A program made the position numbers and the translations under genes. Positions 10,712 through 19,791 of a stretch of DNA of 64,000 bases are shown here, one piece after another. The stretch lies in assembly GCF_000764645.1 (NCBI RefSeq), contig NZ_JRGK01000024.1:1-64000 (forward strand). Reading direction: 5' to 3'. Positions within the stretch are counted from its first letter, which is position 1; every line of letters starts with the position of its first letter. This DNA comes from Aeromonas finlandensis. Lineage in GTDB: Bacteria; Pseudomonadota; Gammaproteobacteria; Enterobacterales; Aeromonadaceae. The notes beneath the pieces were generated by a model. That model made no database searches and was not told where the DNA came from. It was given only the letters and a program-made list of their open reading frames with translations.

Positions 10712-12052
10712 CTACTCCCGCTCCTTGTCACGCTCCAGCGCCCGCTCAACCAGCGGCTCGGGCAGGCTCTTGGTCACCTCCACCCCCAGCTCGCGGAAAC
10801 GCTCGACCTGCGCAATCAGGTTGCCACGGCCGTTGACCAGCCGTCCCATCGCCTTGTCGTAGCTCTCCTGCGCCTTGTGCAGGCTGCCGCCCATCTGCTG
10901 CATCTCCTCGACAAACAGCCGCAGCTTTTCGTAGAGACGACCGGCCCGTTCGGCAATCTGGCGGGCATTCTGGTTCTGCCGCTCGTAGCGCCACAGGTTT
11001 TCGATGGTGCGCAGCGCCACCATCAGATTGGTGGGGCTCACCAGCAGGATGTTGTTGTCGAGACCGTAACGCACCAGCGAGGGATCAGCCTCCATCGCGG
11101 TAAGGAAGGCGGGCTCCACCGCCACGAACATCAGCACATAGTCGAGGGTACGCACCCCGGGCAACTGCTGGTAATCCTTGCGACCCAGCTCGCGGATATG
11201 GTTGCGCACCGAGGCGACGTGCTCCTTGAGTGCAACAGACTTCTCCAGCTCGTCATCGGCGTTGTACCAGCGCTCGTAGGCAGTCAGCGACACCTTGGCG
11301 TCGATGATGATGTCTTTCTCTTGCGGCAGGCGGACGATGACGTCAGGTTGGTAACGCTTGCCCTTCTCCACCTCGATATTGACCTGGGTGTGGTACTCGT
11401 GACCCTCGCGCAGACCGCACTCGCTGAGGATCCGCGCCAGCACCACTTCCCCCCAGTTGCCCTGCTGCTTGCTGTCGCCCTTGAGGGCTCTGGTCAGTGC
11501 CGCAGCCTCTTCGGTCATGCGGGCATTGAGCTCGGCGAGGCGCTCCAGCTCAAACTTGAGACTGTGGCGCTGGGCCGTCTCCTGCGCATAAGTCTCCCCT
11601 ACCTGACGGCGGAAGCCCTCCAGCTGCTCCTTGAGCGGAGTGAGCAGCAGATCGAGGCTGTTCTGGTTCAATTCGCGGAAGTTGCCGGAGTTTTGCTCGA
11701 AGATTCGGTTGGCAAGGTTCTCGAACTGCTGACTGAGGCGCTGCTCCGCCTCCTGTTGCAGTTGCAGCTTCTCGGCGGCGGCCAACCGTTCGCTGCGCAG
11801 GGTTGCTTCCGCATCCTTGAGACGGGCGGTGAGCTTGATGAGCAGGGTCTGCTGCTGATCCAGCTTCTGCTGCCCCTGTTGCCGCTCATCCTGCAACTCG
11901 TCAAAACGCTCCTGCAGAGCCTGATAACGCTCCTGTGCCAGCAGCAGCTCCTGAGTCTGCGCCGTGCTGCTGCGCCGGCCAATAAGCCAGCCTGTTCCGA
12001 GTGCCAGCAGGGCGACTGGCAGCAGGATGACCCAGAGCCCGGGCTCGATCAT
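10712..12052 (-). CDS. rmuC: RmuC family protein limiting DNA inversions
   Basis: 446 residues. One membrane anchor at about 7-25, then a long Gln/Glu/Arg-rich coiled coil (about 30-170), then the RmuC domain with a predicted PD-(D/E)XK-like core, seen here as DIIIDAKVSL followed by acidic and basic conserved stretches. E. coli rmuC mutants show more inversions at short inverted repeats; a nuclease role is proposed from the fold. It overlaps the 3' end of the small membrane protein gene by four bases (ATGA), so the two are translationally coupled. Confidence 0.93.
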   Translation of the reverse strand: MIEPGLWVILLPVALLALGTGWLIGRRSSTAQTQELLLAQERYQALQERFDELQDERQQGQQKLDQQQTLLIKLTARLKDAEATLRSERLAAAEKLQLQQEAEQRLSQQFENLANRIFEQNSGNFRELNQNSLDLLLTPLKEQLEGFRRQVGETYAQETAQRHSLKFELERLAELNARMTEEAAALTRALKGDSKQQGNWGEVVLARILSECGLREGHEYHTQVNIEVEKGKRYQPDVIVRLPQEKDIIIDAKVSLTAYERWYNADDELEKSVALKEHVASVRNHIRELGRKDYQQLPGVRTLDYVLMFVAVEPAFLTAMEADPSLVRYGLDNNILLVSPTNLMVALRTIENLWRYERQNQNARQIAERAGRLYEKLRLFVEEMQQMGGSLHKAQESYDKAMGRLVNGRGNLIAQVERFRELGVEVTKSLPEPLVERALERDKERE

Positions 12053-12264
12053 TTACGGCTCCGCTGACGCAAGAAGAGCTCGAGATAGCGGTTAACCAGC
12101 AGCCAGAGCAGCACGTAGATAAGGTAGGCGGCCAGCACCACCCACTTGTGGGTGTTGACGCCGGTATCGAGCTCGGCGAACTCGATACCCTTGATGCGGC
12201 AGTAGCCCCACATCAGCAGGGGGAAGATATAGAGCAGGGAAGCACGCCAGAGAAATAGCCACAT
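12049..12264 (-). CDS. Small two-helix membrane protein upstream of rmuC
   Basis: 71 residues with two hydrophobic segments (about 3-22 and 40-60) and a basic C-terminus (RQRSRK). I do not recognise the family. Its stop overlaps the rmuC start (ATGA, 12049-12052), which argues that it is a real gene expressed with rmuC and perhaps membrane-associated with it. No cysteine cluster or catalytic motif is visible. Confidence 0.7.
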   Translation of the reverse strand: MWLFLWRASLLYIFPLLMWGYCRIKGIEFAELDTGVNTHKWVVLAAYLIYVLLWLLVNRYLELFLRQRSRK

Positions 12265-12376
12265 ATGTTTTCATTCAACCACGTAAAAAGACTCGCCTAG
12301 CTTACACAAGGGCAACTGCGCTTGCGATCCTGACGGCCGCTATTCTCTGGCCTGCTTCCCGAAACTTCGATAAAAT

Positions 12377-12392
12377 TAACCCCTAATAGGTA
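12377..12392. promoter_or_regulatory. Possible NarL/NarP 7-2-7 site before napF
   Basis: ATAGGTA (12386-12392) is a full heptamer match (its complement is TACCTAT). The opposed heptamer TAACCCC (12377-12383) matches 5 of 7, with two bases between. Its position 12 bases before the napF start would suit repression or a misplaced call; weak evidence. Confidence 0.3.
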
Positions 12393-12404
12393 TCAGGGGC
12401 GAGC

Positions 12405-12926
12405 ATGACTCACTATTTCCTCCGTTGGCTGACACAAGGTTGGCAAGCTTCCCGCAAGCCCGCCGTGGTTTGCCATGAAGCGCGCCCGCCGTGGGCCATC
12501 GAGGAGTCCCAGTACCTCTCCCTCTGCACCCGCTGTGGCGAGTGCTTCAAAGCCTGCCCGCGCGGTCTGCTCAAACCAGCCACCCAGGAAGAGTACGAGG
12601 GGAGCCCCATCGCCGGTACGCCGGTGCTCGATCTCGCCTGCGGCCAGTGCAGCTACTGCGGCAGCTGCGCCAGAGCCTGTCCCACCGGCGCCCTCGACCT
12701 GCAACTGGGGCGTCAGGTGCAGACCCGGGTCCAGATCGAGGAGAGCTGTCAGGCACGGCAGGGCTTCTACTGCCTGCTCTGTGAAGATGCCTGCCCCCAG
12801 CAGGCGATCAAGGCCAGCGCTGACAGCATCAACGTCAATATGGATGCCTGCAATGGCTGCGGCGCCTGCGGCCTCGCCTGCCTGCACGGCGCCATCACCC
12901 TGATCCGCCAGCCGGGCAGTCGCTGA
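12405..12926 (+). CDS. napF: NapF-type ferredoxin, standing alone
   Basis: 173 residues with four cysteine clusters: CTRCGECFKACP (about 41-52), CGQCSYCGSCARACP (about 78-92), CLLCEDACP (about 124-132) and CNGCGACGLAC (about 149-159), suggesting up to four [4Fe-4S] centres. There is no signal peptide, so it is cytoplasmic. NapF helps mature or energise the periplasmic nitrate reductase NapA. Usually napF opens a napDABC operon; here the next gene is the convergent nsrR after a terminator, so it is an orphan copy or serves a nap operon elsewhere. Another polyferredoxin role is possible. Confidence 0.8.
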   Translation: MTHYFLRWLTQGWQASRKPAVVCHEARPPWAIEESQYLSLCTRCGECFKACPRGLLKPATQEEYEGSPIAGTPVLDLACGQCSYCGSCARACPTGALDLQLGRQVQTRVQIEESCQARQGFYCLLCEDACPQQAIKASADSINVNMDACNGCGACGLACLHGAITLIRQPGSR

Positions 12927-12932
12927 CAAGCA

Positions 12933-12954
12933 AAAGGGGCCAGCAGGCCCCTTT
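12933..12954. terminator. Convergent terminator between napF and nsrR
   Basis: AAAGGGGCC / GGCCCCTTT arms around AGCA, with A and T runs on either side, so it can serve both genes. Confidence 0.8.
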
Positions 12955-12982
12955 CATATCTGGTTCGTTATTGTGCGCCCCG

Positions 12983-13435
12983 TCAGGCCATGGTCACGAT
13001 GGACTCTTGCTCGATACCCAGCAGGTGGCAGAGACGGTTCGGATCACGCACCGCATCGGCCAGGGTGTACTCGCCCAGCACTTCAAGGAAGGCGTTCATG
13101 GCACGGCGCAGAATGCCCTGAATGCGGCAGCCACCGGAGAGACGGCAGTTCTCCCGCTTACAGTCGACCGGACAGAGCACATGCTCCATGTCCATCACCA
13201 CATCGCGCAGATTGATGGAGACCGCTGAGCGACCGAGTCGGATGCCACCGTGCTTGCCACGCACCGTCTCGATGTACCCCTTGATGCCAAGCTGGTGCAC
13301 TATCTTGACCACATGGTTGCGAGAGATGCCGAAGGTATCGGCCACTTCGGTAATGGTCGACAGGCGATCCCCCGGCTGAACCGCCAGGAAGGTCAGGGTA
13401 CGCAGGGCGTAGTCGGTAAATCGTGTCAGTTGCAT
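12983..13435 (-). CDS. nsrR: NsrR, nitric-oxide-sensing Rrf2 repressor
   Basis: 150 residues. A winged-helix domain with TDYALRTLTFLA at the N-terminus and SRNHVVKIVHQL (39-50) as recognition helix, then GKHGGIRLG wing residues. Three Fe-S ligands are spaced as in NsrR: C92, C97 and C103 (with an extra C88). NsrR holds an Fe-S cluster and releases its targets (hmp, nitrite and NO-detoxifying genes) when the cluster is nitrosylated. Similarity to E. coli NsrR is strong from residue 1. The closest relatives in the Rrf2 family are IscR and RirA; cysteine spacing and sequence favour NsrR. Confidence 0.92.
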   Translation of the reverse strand: MQLTRFTDYALRTLTFLAVQPGDRLSTITEVADTFGISRNHVVKIVHQLGIKGYIETVRGKHGGIRLGRSAVSINLRDVVMDMEHVLCPVDCKRENCRLSGGCRIQGILRRAMNAFLEVLGEYTLADAVRDPNRLCHLLGIEQESIVTMA

Positions 13436-13771
13436 GGTCGCACTTGCCTCTTACTACAAGCCAGAAATCAGGGGGACAACATTGAGCTAAGAGGCAGGAG
13501 ACAACCGGTTCACCTCTGCTTGCCTGCCAGAGGGGGCCTGTCTCTTAATCTGAGTTGCGGAGTGACAGGTTAAGAGCAGCACAACCGGGTGTCGATGAAG
13601 ATGCACATAAATCGACACTTTCTTTGATTGATCGCAAACTTGCCGGGTTACCCCGGCGTTTACCCGCATTATTGCGGGTAAATCTCCCGAACCGTCCCCC
13701 TCGCCAAGCCCCCTCTACGAGTTGCTGCATGGTCCGCGATCCGACCCTCAATCGCCCATCAGAGAGGTGGC
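13436..13771. other. Region upstream of nsrR, no gene seen
   Basis: 336 bases between the PfkB gene end and the nsrR start. It should hold the nsrR promoter. AAGATGCACAT at 13598-13608 matches 8 of 11 bases of an NsrR half-site, but the opposed half (to 13620) is poor (about 6 of 11). Two hairpins lie at 13642-13682. Short open frames on both strands lack start signals or recognisable content. Confidence 0.5.
13642..13682. repeat. Two adjacent hairpins downstream of the PfkB gene
   Basis: GCCGGG-TTAC-CCCGGC (13642-13657) and TTTACCCGCA-TTAT-TGCGGGTAAA (13659-13682), the second with perfect 10-bp arms, separated by one base. No T tract follows on either strand, so they are not standard terminators. 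They could be an RNA end-protection structure or an operator. Confidence 0.6.
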
Positions 13772-14611
13772 TCAGTGGGGCTGTTTCAGCCAGTTTTTCA
13801 GGGCAACCGAGGGGATGGAGCTCTCGGAGGCGACGGCAAACGCGCCCCAGTCCACCGCGCACTGCAGCGCATCCTTGATTGCCATGCCTCGCGCCAGACC
13901 ATGGATCAATCCGCCAGCGAAAGCATCTCCCGCCCCCGTGGTATCGACCACCGAGACGGGCCGGGCGGCGACCCGGATCTGCTCCTCACCGTGGATGGCC
14001 ACCGCCCCCGCCTTGCCCTCGGTCAGCACCAGCCATTCGAGCTGATCCCCCGCCAGCTGACGGGCATGTTGCCAGGGGTCGCTCACTTCTCCGAGATCGG
14101 AGCGGGAGGCCACCAGCACATGGCAGGGACGGCGGGCCTGCCCCCCTTTGGGATACTGGGCCACCACGAAGCTCTTGCCGAGCATCTGGCGCATGTAGCT
14201 GATGATGGCGGTGCCGGGATAGTTAACATAGAGGCAATCCACCCCCTCCAGCGGCAAATCGCCCGGCACATCCGGGCGCCGCGGCCGACGCAGTATGGTG
14301 CGCTCCCCAGTGGAGTCCACCAAAATGAGCAGTTCACCGGTCTCGCCACCAAAGCGTTCCACATGGCTGCAATCCAGCCCGTAACCAGCCGCCTGCTCCA
14401 GCAACCAGTCGCCGGTCTCGTCCAGCCCGATACGGGAGGCGATGGTCACCTCGTGACCCGCCCACACCAGCCCGATGCCGGTATTGGCCGCGCCACCTCC
14501 CAACCTGCGCCCCTGATCCACATATTGCAGCCGGGCCCCCGCCACCAGCGGTTCGGAGAGGGAGAGCACGTGATCACAGTTGAGATTGGCAAGCAGCAAA
14601 ATGCGGGACAT
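13772..14611 (-). CDS. PfkB-family carbohydrate kinase
   Basis: 279 residues from the ATG at 14611, chosen because GAGG precedes it and MSRILLLANLNCDHV is a typical ribokinase-like start; a 26-codon extension has no such signal. It has the N-terminal GGGAANTGIG motif (about 38-47) and the C-terminal VVDTTGAGDAFAGG signature with the catalytic Asp near residue 225. It phosphorylates a sugar or nucleoside at the expense of ATP; the substrate cannot be told from sequence. It lies downstream of the cysB-family gene in the same direction (106-base gap) but no transporter or isomerase is adjacent. Confidence 0.85.
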   Translation of the reverse strand: MSRILLLANLNCDHVLSLSEPLVAGARLQYVDQGRRLGGGAANTGIGLVWAGHEVTIASRIGLDETGDWLLEQAAGYGLDCSHVERFGGETGELLILVDSTGERTILRRPRRPDVPGDLPLEGVDCLYVNYPGTAIISYMRQMLGKSFVVAQYPKGGQARRPCHVLVASRSDLGEVSDPWQHARQLAGDQLEWLVLTEGKAGAVAIHGEEQIRVAARPVSVVDTTGAGDAFAGGLIHGLARGMAIKDALQCAVDWGAFAVASESSIPSVALKNWLKQPH

Positions 14612-14717
14612 AGAGACCTCGGACGATGGAGATAGCCCAAAAGAGACAGGCTGAACCCCGAGTAGAGCCCAGCCTGACAGAAGAGACAACCGGCAGCGAT
14701 CGGGAATCCGATCGGGA

Positions 14718-15689
14718 TCAATAGATGGGCAGCTCTACCCCGGCCAGCAGCTCGTCGATGCGAGCCTGAGTCGGCTGCTGCATCACGCTCTGGATCACCT
14801 CCTTGGTGAGGTGAGGTGAGAATGAGCTGATGAAGTCATACATGTAGTTCTGCAGCAGGATGCTCTTGCTGAAGCAGATCTGCGCCGGGCAGGGCTTGAA
14901 CAGGTGCTCCAGATTGATGGAGACCAGCCCAGGGGCATCTGTGTCATTGGCGACCAGCGAGGAGATGATGCCGATGCCAAAGCCCAGCTCCACGTAGCGC
15001 TTGATCACCCCGGCATCCATCACCGTCATGTAGTAGCTCGGGGTGAGACCGGCGGCATGGAATACCTCGTCCTGTACCTGACGGCCGGTAGCCCCGCTCT
15101 CGTAGCTGAGGATCGGGTAGTGGCAGAGCTGCTCCAGGGTCGGCTTCTTCACCTTGGCCAGCGGGTGATCCTGCGGCACCACCAGCGAGAGGGTCCAGAG
15201 GTAGGCGGGCAGCGCGATCAGCTCCTTGTCGAAGCCAATCTCGTGGGCAACGATGGAGAAATCGGAGTAACCCTTGCTGATCTGCTCCTTGCTCGCCGAC
15301 ATCACCGGATGGAGGTGGAACGAGATCTTGGGGTACTTCTTGGTGAAGTAGGTGACCGACTTGGGCAGCAGATAGCGGGCGATGGTGTGGGTGGTGTGAA
15401 TATTGAGGGTGCCCACGGTCGGGTCCAGATACTCGCGGGAGATCGCCTTGATCTTGCTCTCGATGTTGAGCATCGCCTCGGCACACTTGATGATCTCCTC
15501 CCCCACCGGCGTGATGCGGTGCAGGTGCTTGCCACGGCGCTCGAAGATCCGCACCCCCAGCTCGCTCTCCAGCAGGCCAATCTGTTTGCTGACCCCCGGC
15601 TGACTGGTGAAGAGCGCATCGGAAGCCACGGACACATTGAGGTTGTGGTCCCGGATCGCGATCAAATACTTCAATTGCTGTAGTTTCAA
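14718..15689 (-). CDS. cysB: CysB-family LysR regulator
   Basis: 323 residues, the same length as CysB (324). The N-terminal winged helix MKLQQLKYLIAIRDHNLNVS (1-20) and SQPGVSKQIGLLE are close to E. coli CysB, as are TTHTIARYLLP in the effector domain and the C-terminal YMYDFISSFSPHLT. CysB activates cysteine biosynthesis and sulfate or thiosulfate uptake in response to N-acetylserine. The paralogue Cbl has the same architecture, so the exact name is likely but not certain. No cys structural gene is adjacent, though a YeeE/YedE-type transporter lies 10 kb away. Confidence 0.8.
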   Translation of the reverse strand: MKLQQLKYLIAIRDHNLNVSVASDALFTSQPGVSKQIGLLESELGVRIFERRGKHLHRITPVGEEIIKCAEAMLNIESKIKAISREYLDPTVGTLNIHTTHTIARYLLPKSVTYFTKKYPKISFHLHPVMSASKEQISKGYSDFSIVAHEIGFDKELIALPAYLWTLSLVVPQDHPLAKVKKPTLEQLCHYPILSYESGATGRQVQDEVFHAAGLTPSYYMTVMDAGVIKRYVELGFGIGIISSLVANDTDAPGLVSINLEHLFKPCPAQICFSKSILLQNYMYDFISSFSPHLTKEVIQSVMQQPTQARIDELLAGVELPIY

Positions 15690-15872
15690 GGCGTCACACT
15701 CTCACACTGGTTTGGCTCAGACAGGTTTGGCTCAGGCCGGGACGGCAATCAAGCCAGACAAACAGGCCGCCACATGGGCGGCCAGTGTACCATCCGATCC
15801 CGACATCTCAGCGCTTGATCCTTCATTTTGCTACAAAATCTAGCATCCGAAGGGGTAGCTGACAAACCGGGC

Positions 15873-16601
15873 TCAGGCCGCGCCAGCCCGCAGCGGCAGG
15901 ATCCCCAGAAACTGCAGCAGCCACTGCATCATGGTCGCCGAATCCACCTCCCCCTCCAGCGAGGAGAGGCTGCTCTGGTAGCGCTCGTCGGGCAACAGGC
16001 CACGGCGCCGCTCGATCAGCGCCCGGTTGTACTCCACCGAGAACTCCGGATGCCCCTGAATGGCGACTATGTGATCCCCCTGCAAAAACATGAAGTTGGG
16101 ACAAAAATCATTGCCCGCCAGCCGGGTCGCCCCCGGCGGCAGCAGGGCAACCTGATCCTGATGGCTGGCCAGAATGCGGATATGATCCCGCGCCGGCGCC
16201 ATCCAGGGGGCATCTTCCAGCATAGGATGCACCGACACCCCGAGACCCCACCCCTTGGTGGACTTCACCACCTCGCCACCCAGCGCCTGGGCGATCACCT
16301 GATGACCGAAGCAAACACCGGCCAGCTTGACGTCGGCATCGTGCGCCTGACGGATCCACGCCCGCAGCGCCTGAATCCAGGGGATGTCGCTATAGGCATC
16401 ATGGCGCGAACCGGTGATGAGCCAGGCATCACACTCATGCAGATCCTCCGGCAGCTCACCATCGAGAGCCGACCAGACCCGAAATTCCAGTTCGGGGGCC
16501 AGGGCCGCGAAGCCCCTGATAAACATCTCGGAGTAGACGGGGCCAAAACGATCCGCCAGATCGGGATCCAGCCGGTCACAATCGAGAATTCCCAATCGCA
16601 T
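15873..16601 (-). CDS. Class I glutamine amidotransferase-like protein
   Basis: 242 residues. ATG at 16601 with AAGGAA eight bases upstream. The triad of class I glutamine amidotransferases is present: nucleophile C97 in GVCFGHQ, H184 and E186 in GHPEF. That makes it a stand-alone GATase, like those annotated near GMP synthase or gamma-glutamyl hydrolases. Downstream of the bauA-type and mmsA genes on the same strand, it might hydrolyse a gamma-glutamyl intermediate as PuuD does, but the sequence is closer to the GuaA-like GATase class than to PuuD, so the substrate is open. Confidence 0.8.
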   Translation of the reverse strand: MRLGILDCDRLDPDLADRFGPVYSEMFIRGFAALAPELEFRVWSALDGELPEDLHECDAWLITGSRHDAYSDIPWIQALRAWIRQAHDADVKLAGVCFGHQVIAQALGGEVVKSTKGWGLGVSVHPMLEDAPWMAPARDHIRILASHQDQVALLPPGATRLAGNDFCPNFMFLQGDHIVAIQGHPEFSVEYNRALIERRRGLLPDERYQSSLSSLEGEVDSATMMQWLLQFLGILPLRAGAA

Positions 16602-16623
16602 CTGTTGTTCCTTTACAGAGTTC

Positions 16624-16652
16624 GCCCCCGCCAATCAACGACCGGCGGGGGC
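16624..16652 (-). other. GC-rich intercistronic hairpin, mmsA / GATase
   Basis: GCCCCCGCC (16624-16632) pairs perfectly with GGCGGGGGC (16644-16652). There is no T run, so it may protect or process the transcript rather than end it. Confidence 0.55.
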
Positions 16653-16684
16653 AAGAGGTTAGACCATGAACACGCGCCAGCGCG

Positions 16685-18181
<1,497 letters not shown>

Positions 18182-18242
18182 GTATCCTCCGTGATAACTG
18201 ATGTCGTGGTGGCGCTGTGCTCGTCAAAACGAGGCAACGCAG

Positions 18243-18262
18243 GGCCCCGCCAAGGCGGGGCC
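18243..18262 (-). other. Intercistronic hairpin between transaminase gene and mmsA
   Basis: GGCCCCGCC / GGCGGGGCC arms separated by two bases, 12 bases after the transaminase stop. No T tract; probably an RNA stability or partial termination element. Confidence 0.55.
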
Positions 18263-18273
18263 GTCAAATGGGG

Positions 18274-19605
18274 TTAGGGTTGTGCCTGCAGGGCATCCTG
18301 CAGCAGGGTGAAGAGATCGTCGATCTGGCTGCGCTCGATGATGAGGGGTGGCGACAGGGCGATGATGTCGCCAGTGACGCGGACAAGCGCCCCCTTCTCG
18401 AAGCAGCGCACAAACACTTCATAAGCGCGCTTGCCCGGCGCATCCGGCATGGATTCCAGCTCGATGCCCGCCACCAGCCCGTAGTTGCGCACATCCTTCA
18501 CATGCTTGCAGCCCTTCAGCGAATGGGCCGCCTCCTCCCAGTAGCCCGCCAGATCGGCGGCGCGGCTGAGCAGGTTCTCGTTGCGATAGATCTCGAGGGT
18601 CGCCAGACCCGCGGCCGCAGCCACCGGATGGCCGGAGTAGGTGTAGCCGTGGAACAGCTCGATGGCCCCCTTGCCTGCCGCCATCATGTCGTCATAGATA
18701 TGCTTCTGCACCAGCACCGCCCCCATCGGGATAGCGCCGTTGGTGAGCCCCTTGGCGCAGGTGATCATGTCGGGGATGACATCGAACTCCTGGGCGGCAA
18801 AGGGGGAACCGAGGCGACCGAAACCGGTGATCACCTCGTCAAAAATCAGCAGGATGCCGTGCTTGGTACAGATCTCCCGCAGCCGCTTGAGGTAGCCTTT
18901 GGGCGGCATCAGCACGCCGGTACTGCCAGCGATGGGCTCGACGATCACCGCCGCGATATTGCTGGCATCGTGCAGAAAGACGATCTTCTCCAGCTCGTCG
19001 GCCAGCGCCACATCCTCCTCGGGCAGCCCTTTGGTGAAGGCATTTTTGGCGATGTTGAGGGTATGGGGCAGATGATCCACCCCGGTCAGCAGGGAGCCGA
19101 ACCACTTGCGGTTGCCGGGAATGCCCCCTACCGAGATACCGCCAAAACCGACCCCGTGATAGCCACGCTCGCGGCCAATCAGCCGGGTGCGGGTGCCCTG
19201 ACCGCGAGCCCGCTGCCAGGCCAGCGCGATTTTGAGCGCGGTATCGACCGACTCTGAGCCGGAGTTGGTATAGAAGACGTGGCCAAAGCCCTTGGGAGCG
19301 ATCTCCACCAGTCGGTTGGCCAGCTCGAACGGCAGGGGGTGGCCCATCTGGAATGTGGGGGCAAAATCGAGGTGGGAAATCTGCTGGGAGACCGCCTCGG
19401 CAATCTCGCGCCGACCATGGCCCGCGTTGCAACACCAGAGTCCGGCGGTGCCATCCAGTATCTTGCGGCCATCCTCTGAGTGATAATACATCCCCTCTGC
19501 CGACTTCAGGATGCGCGGCGCCGCCTTGAACTGCTGGTTGGCGGTGAACGGCATCCAGAAGGCAGACATGTCGGAGGGCGTATTGATGTCGCTGATCGGT
19601 TTCAT
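18274..19605 (-). CDS. bauA: Omega-amino acid (beta-alanine): pyruvate aminotransferase
   Basis: 443 residues from the ATG at 19605 (GAGG five bases before it; a GTG two codons upstream is less likely). Class III PLP aminotransferase: FYTNSGSESVDTALK (111-125) binds the cofactor phosphate, D256 in FDEVITGFGR pairs with the pyridine nitrogen and K285 in TCAKGLTNG forms the Schiff base. Sequence and length resemble Pseudomonas BauA, which converts beta-alanine and pyruvate to malonate semialdehyde and alanine. mmsA follows to oxidise that product, and the divergent PuuR-type gene is the likely regulator. Putrescine or other omega-amine substrates are also possible. Confidence 0.87.
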   Translation of the reverse strand: MKPISDINTPSDMSAFWMPFTANQQFKAAPRILKSAEGMYYHSEDGRKILDGTAGLWCCNAGHGRREIAEAVSQQISHLDFAPTFQMGHPLPFELANRLVEIAPKGFGHVFYTNSGSESVDTALKIALAWQRARGQGTRTRLIGRERGYHGVGFGGISVGGIPGNRKWFGSLLTGVDHLPHTLNIAKNAFTKGLPEEDVALADELEKIVFLHDASNIAAVIVEPIAGSTGVLMPPKGYLKRLREICTKHGILLIFDEVITGFGRLGSPFAAQEFDVIPDMITCAKGLTNGAIPMGAVLVQKHIYDDMMAAGKGAIELFHGYTYSGHPVAAAAGLATLEIYRNENLLSRAADLAGYWEEAAHSLKGCKHVKDVRNYGLVAGIELESMPDAPGKRAYEVFVRCFEKGALVRVTGDIIALSPPLIIERSQIDDLFTLLQDALQAQP

Positions 19606-19624
19606 GGTCACCTCATCCTTAAGG

Positions 19625-19663
19625 TGTTTAGCAACTGGCGGCCAATGCCTATTAAATTAAACA
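19625..19663. promoter_or_regulatory. Inverted GGTGTTTA / TAAACACC pair upstream of bauA
   Basis: GGTGTTTA (19623-19630) and TAAACACC (19658-19665) face each other in the bauA leader. The TGTTTA core recurs at 19768-19773 and twice before the puuC gene, so it is a candidate operator for the PuuR-type repressor. Confidence 0.5.
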
Positions 19664-19674
19664 CCTGAATCCAT

Positions 19675-19736
19675 AAAAAAGGGCCCGTTATCGCCCTGTC
19701 TGGTGCCACCCCTAGCTAGACGCATCAACAGGGTGG
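19675..19736 (-). promoter_or_regulatory. Possible RNA attenuator in the bauA leader
   Basis: Read on the minus strand, ACAGGG-type and GGGTGG-type segments can pair in exclusive ways. Plus-strand positions: AGGGC (19680-19684) with GCCCT (19693-19697) followed by six U (a weak terminator); CCCTGT (19694-19699) with ACAGGG (19728-19733) would block it; CCACCC (19706-19711) with GGGTGG (19731-19736) would block the blocker. The bauA ATG is about 70 bases further on. No promoter has been located, so it is not certain that this region is transcribed. Confidence 0.4.
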
Positions 19737-19764
19737 TATAAGATATTTAACACAATTTTAATAA

Positions 19765-19773
19765 TAGTAAACA
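19765..19773. promoter_or_regulatory. TGTTTA-type half-site before puuR
   Basis: TAGTAAACA, with the TAAACA core (complement of TGTTTA) at 19768-19773, 18 bases before the puuR start, in a position suited to autorepression. Confidence 0.4.
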
Positions 19774-19791
19774 GTCAAGGAGTGTCTATAG

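Noticed and set aside
13598-13620. Full NsrR operator upstream of nsrR
   Set aside because: Only the left half matches well (8 of 11); the right half is near chance, so it is mentioned within the region entry but not claimed as a site.
19675-19736. T-box riboswitch suggested by GGGGTGGCACC followed by a terminator-like hairpin
   Set aside because: No specifier stem-loop is visible, the gene is not an aminoacyl-tRNA or amino-acid biosynthesis gene typical of T-boxes, and the lineage does not normally use them. Kept only as a generic attenuator candidate.
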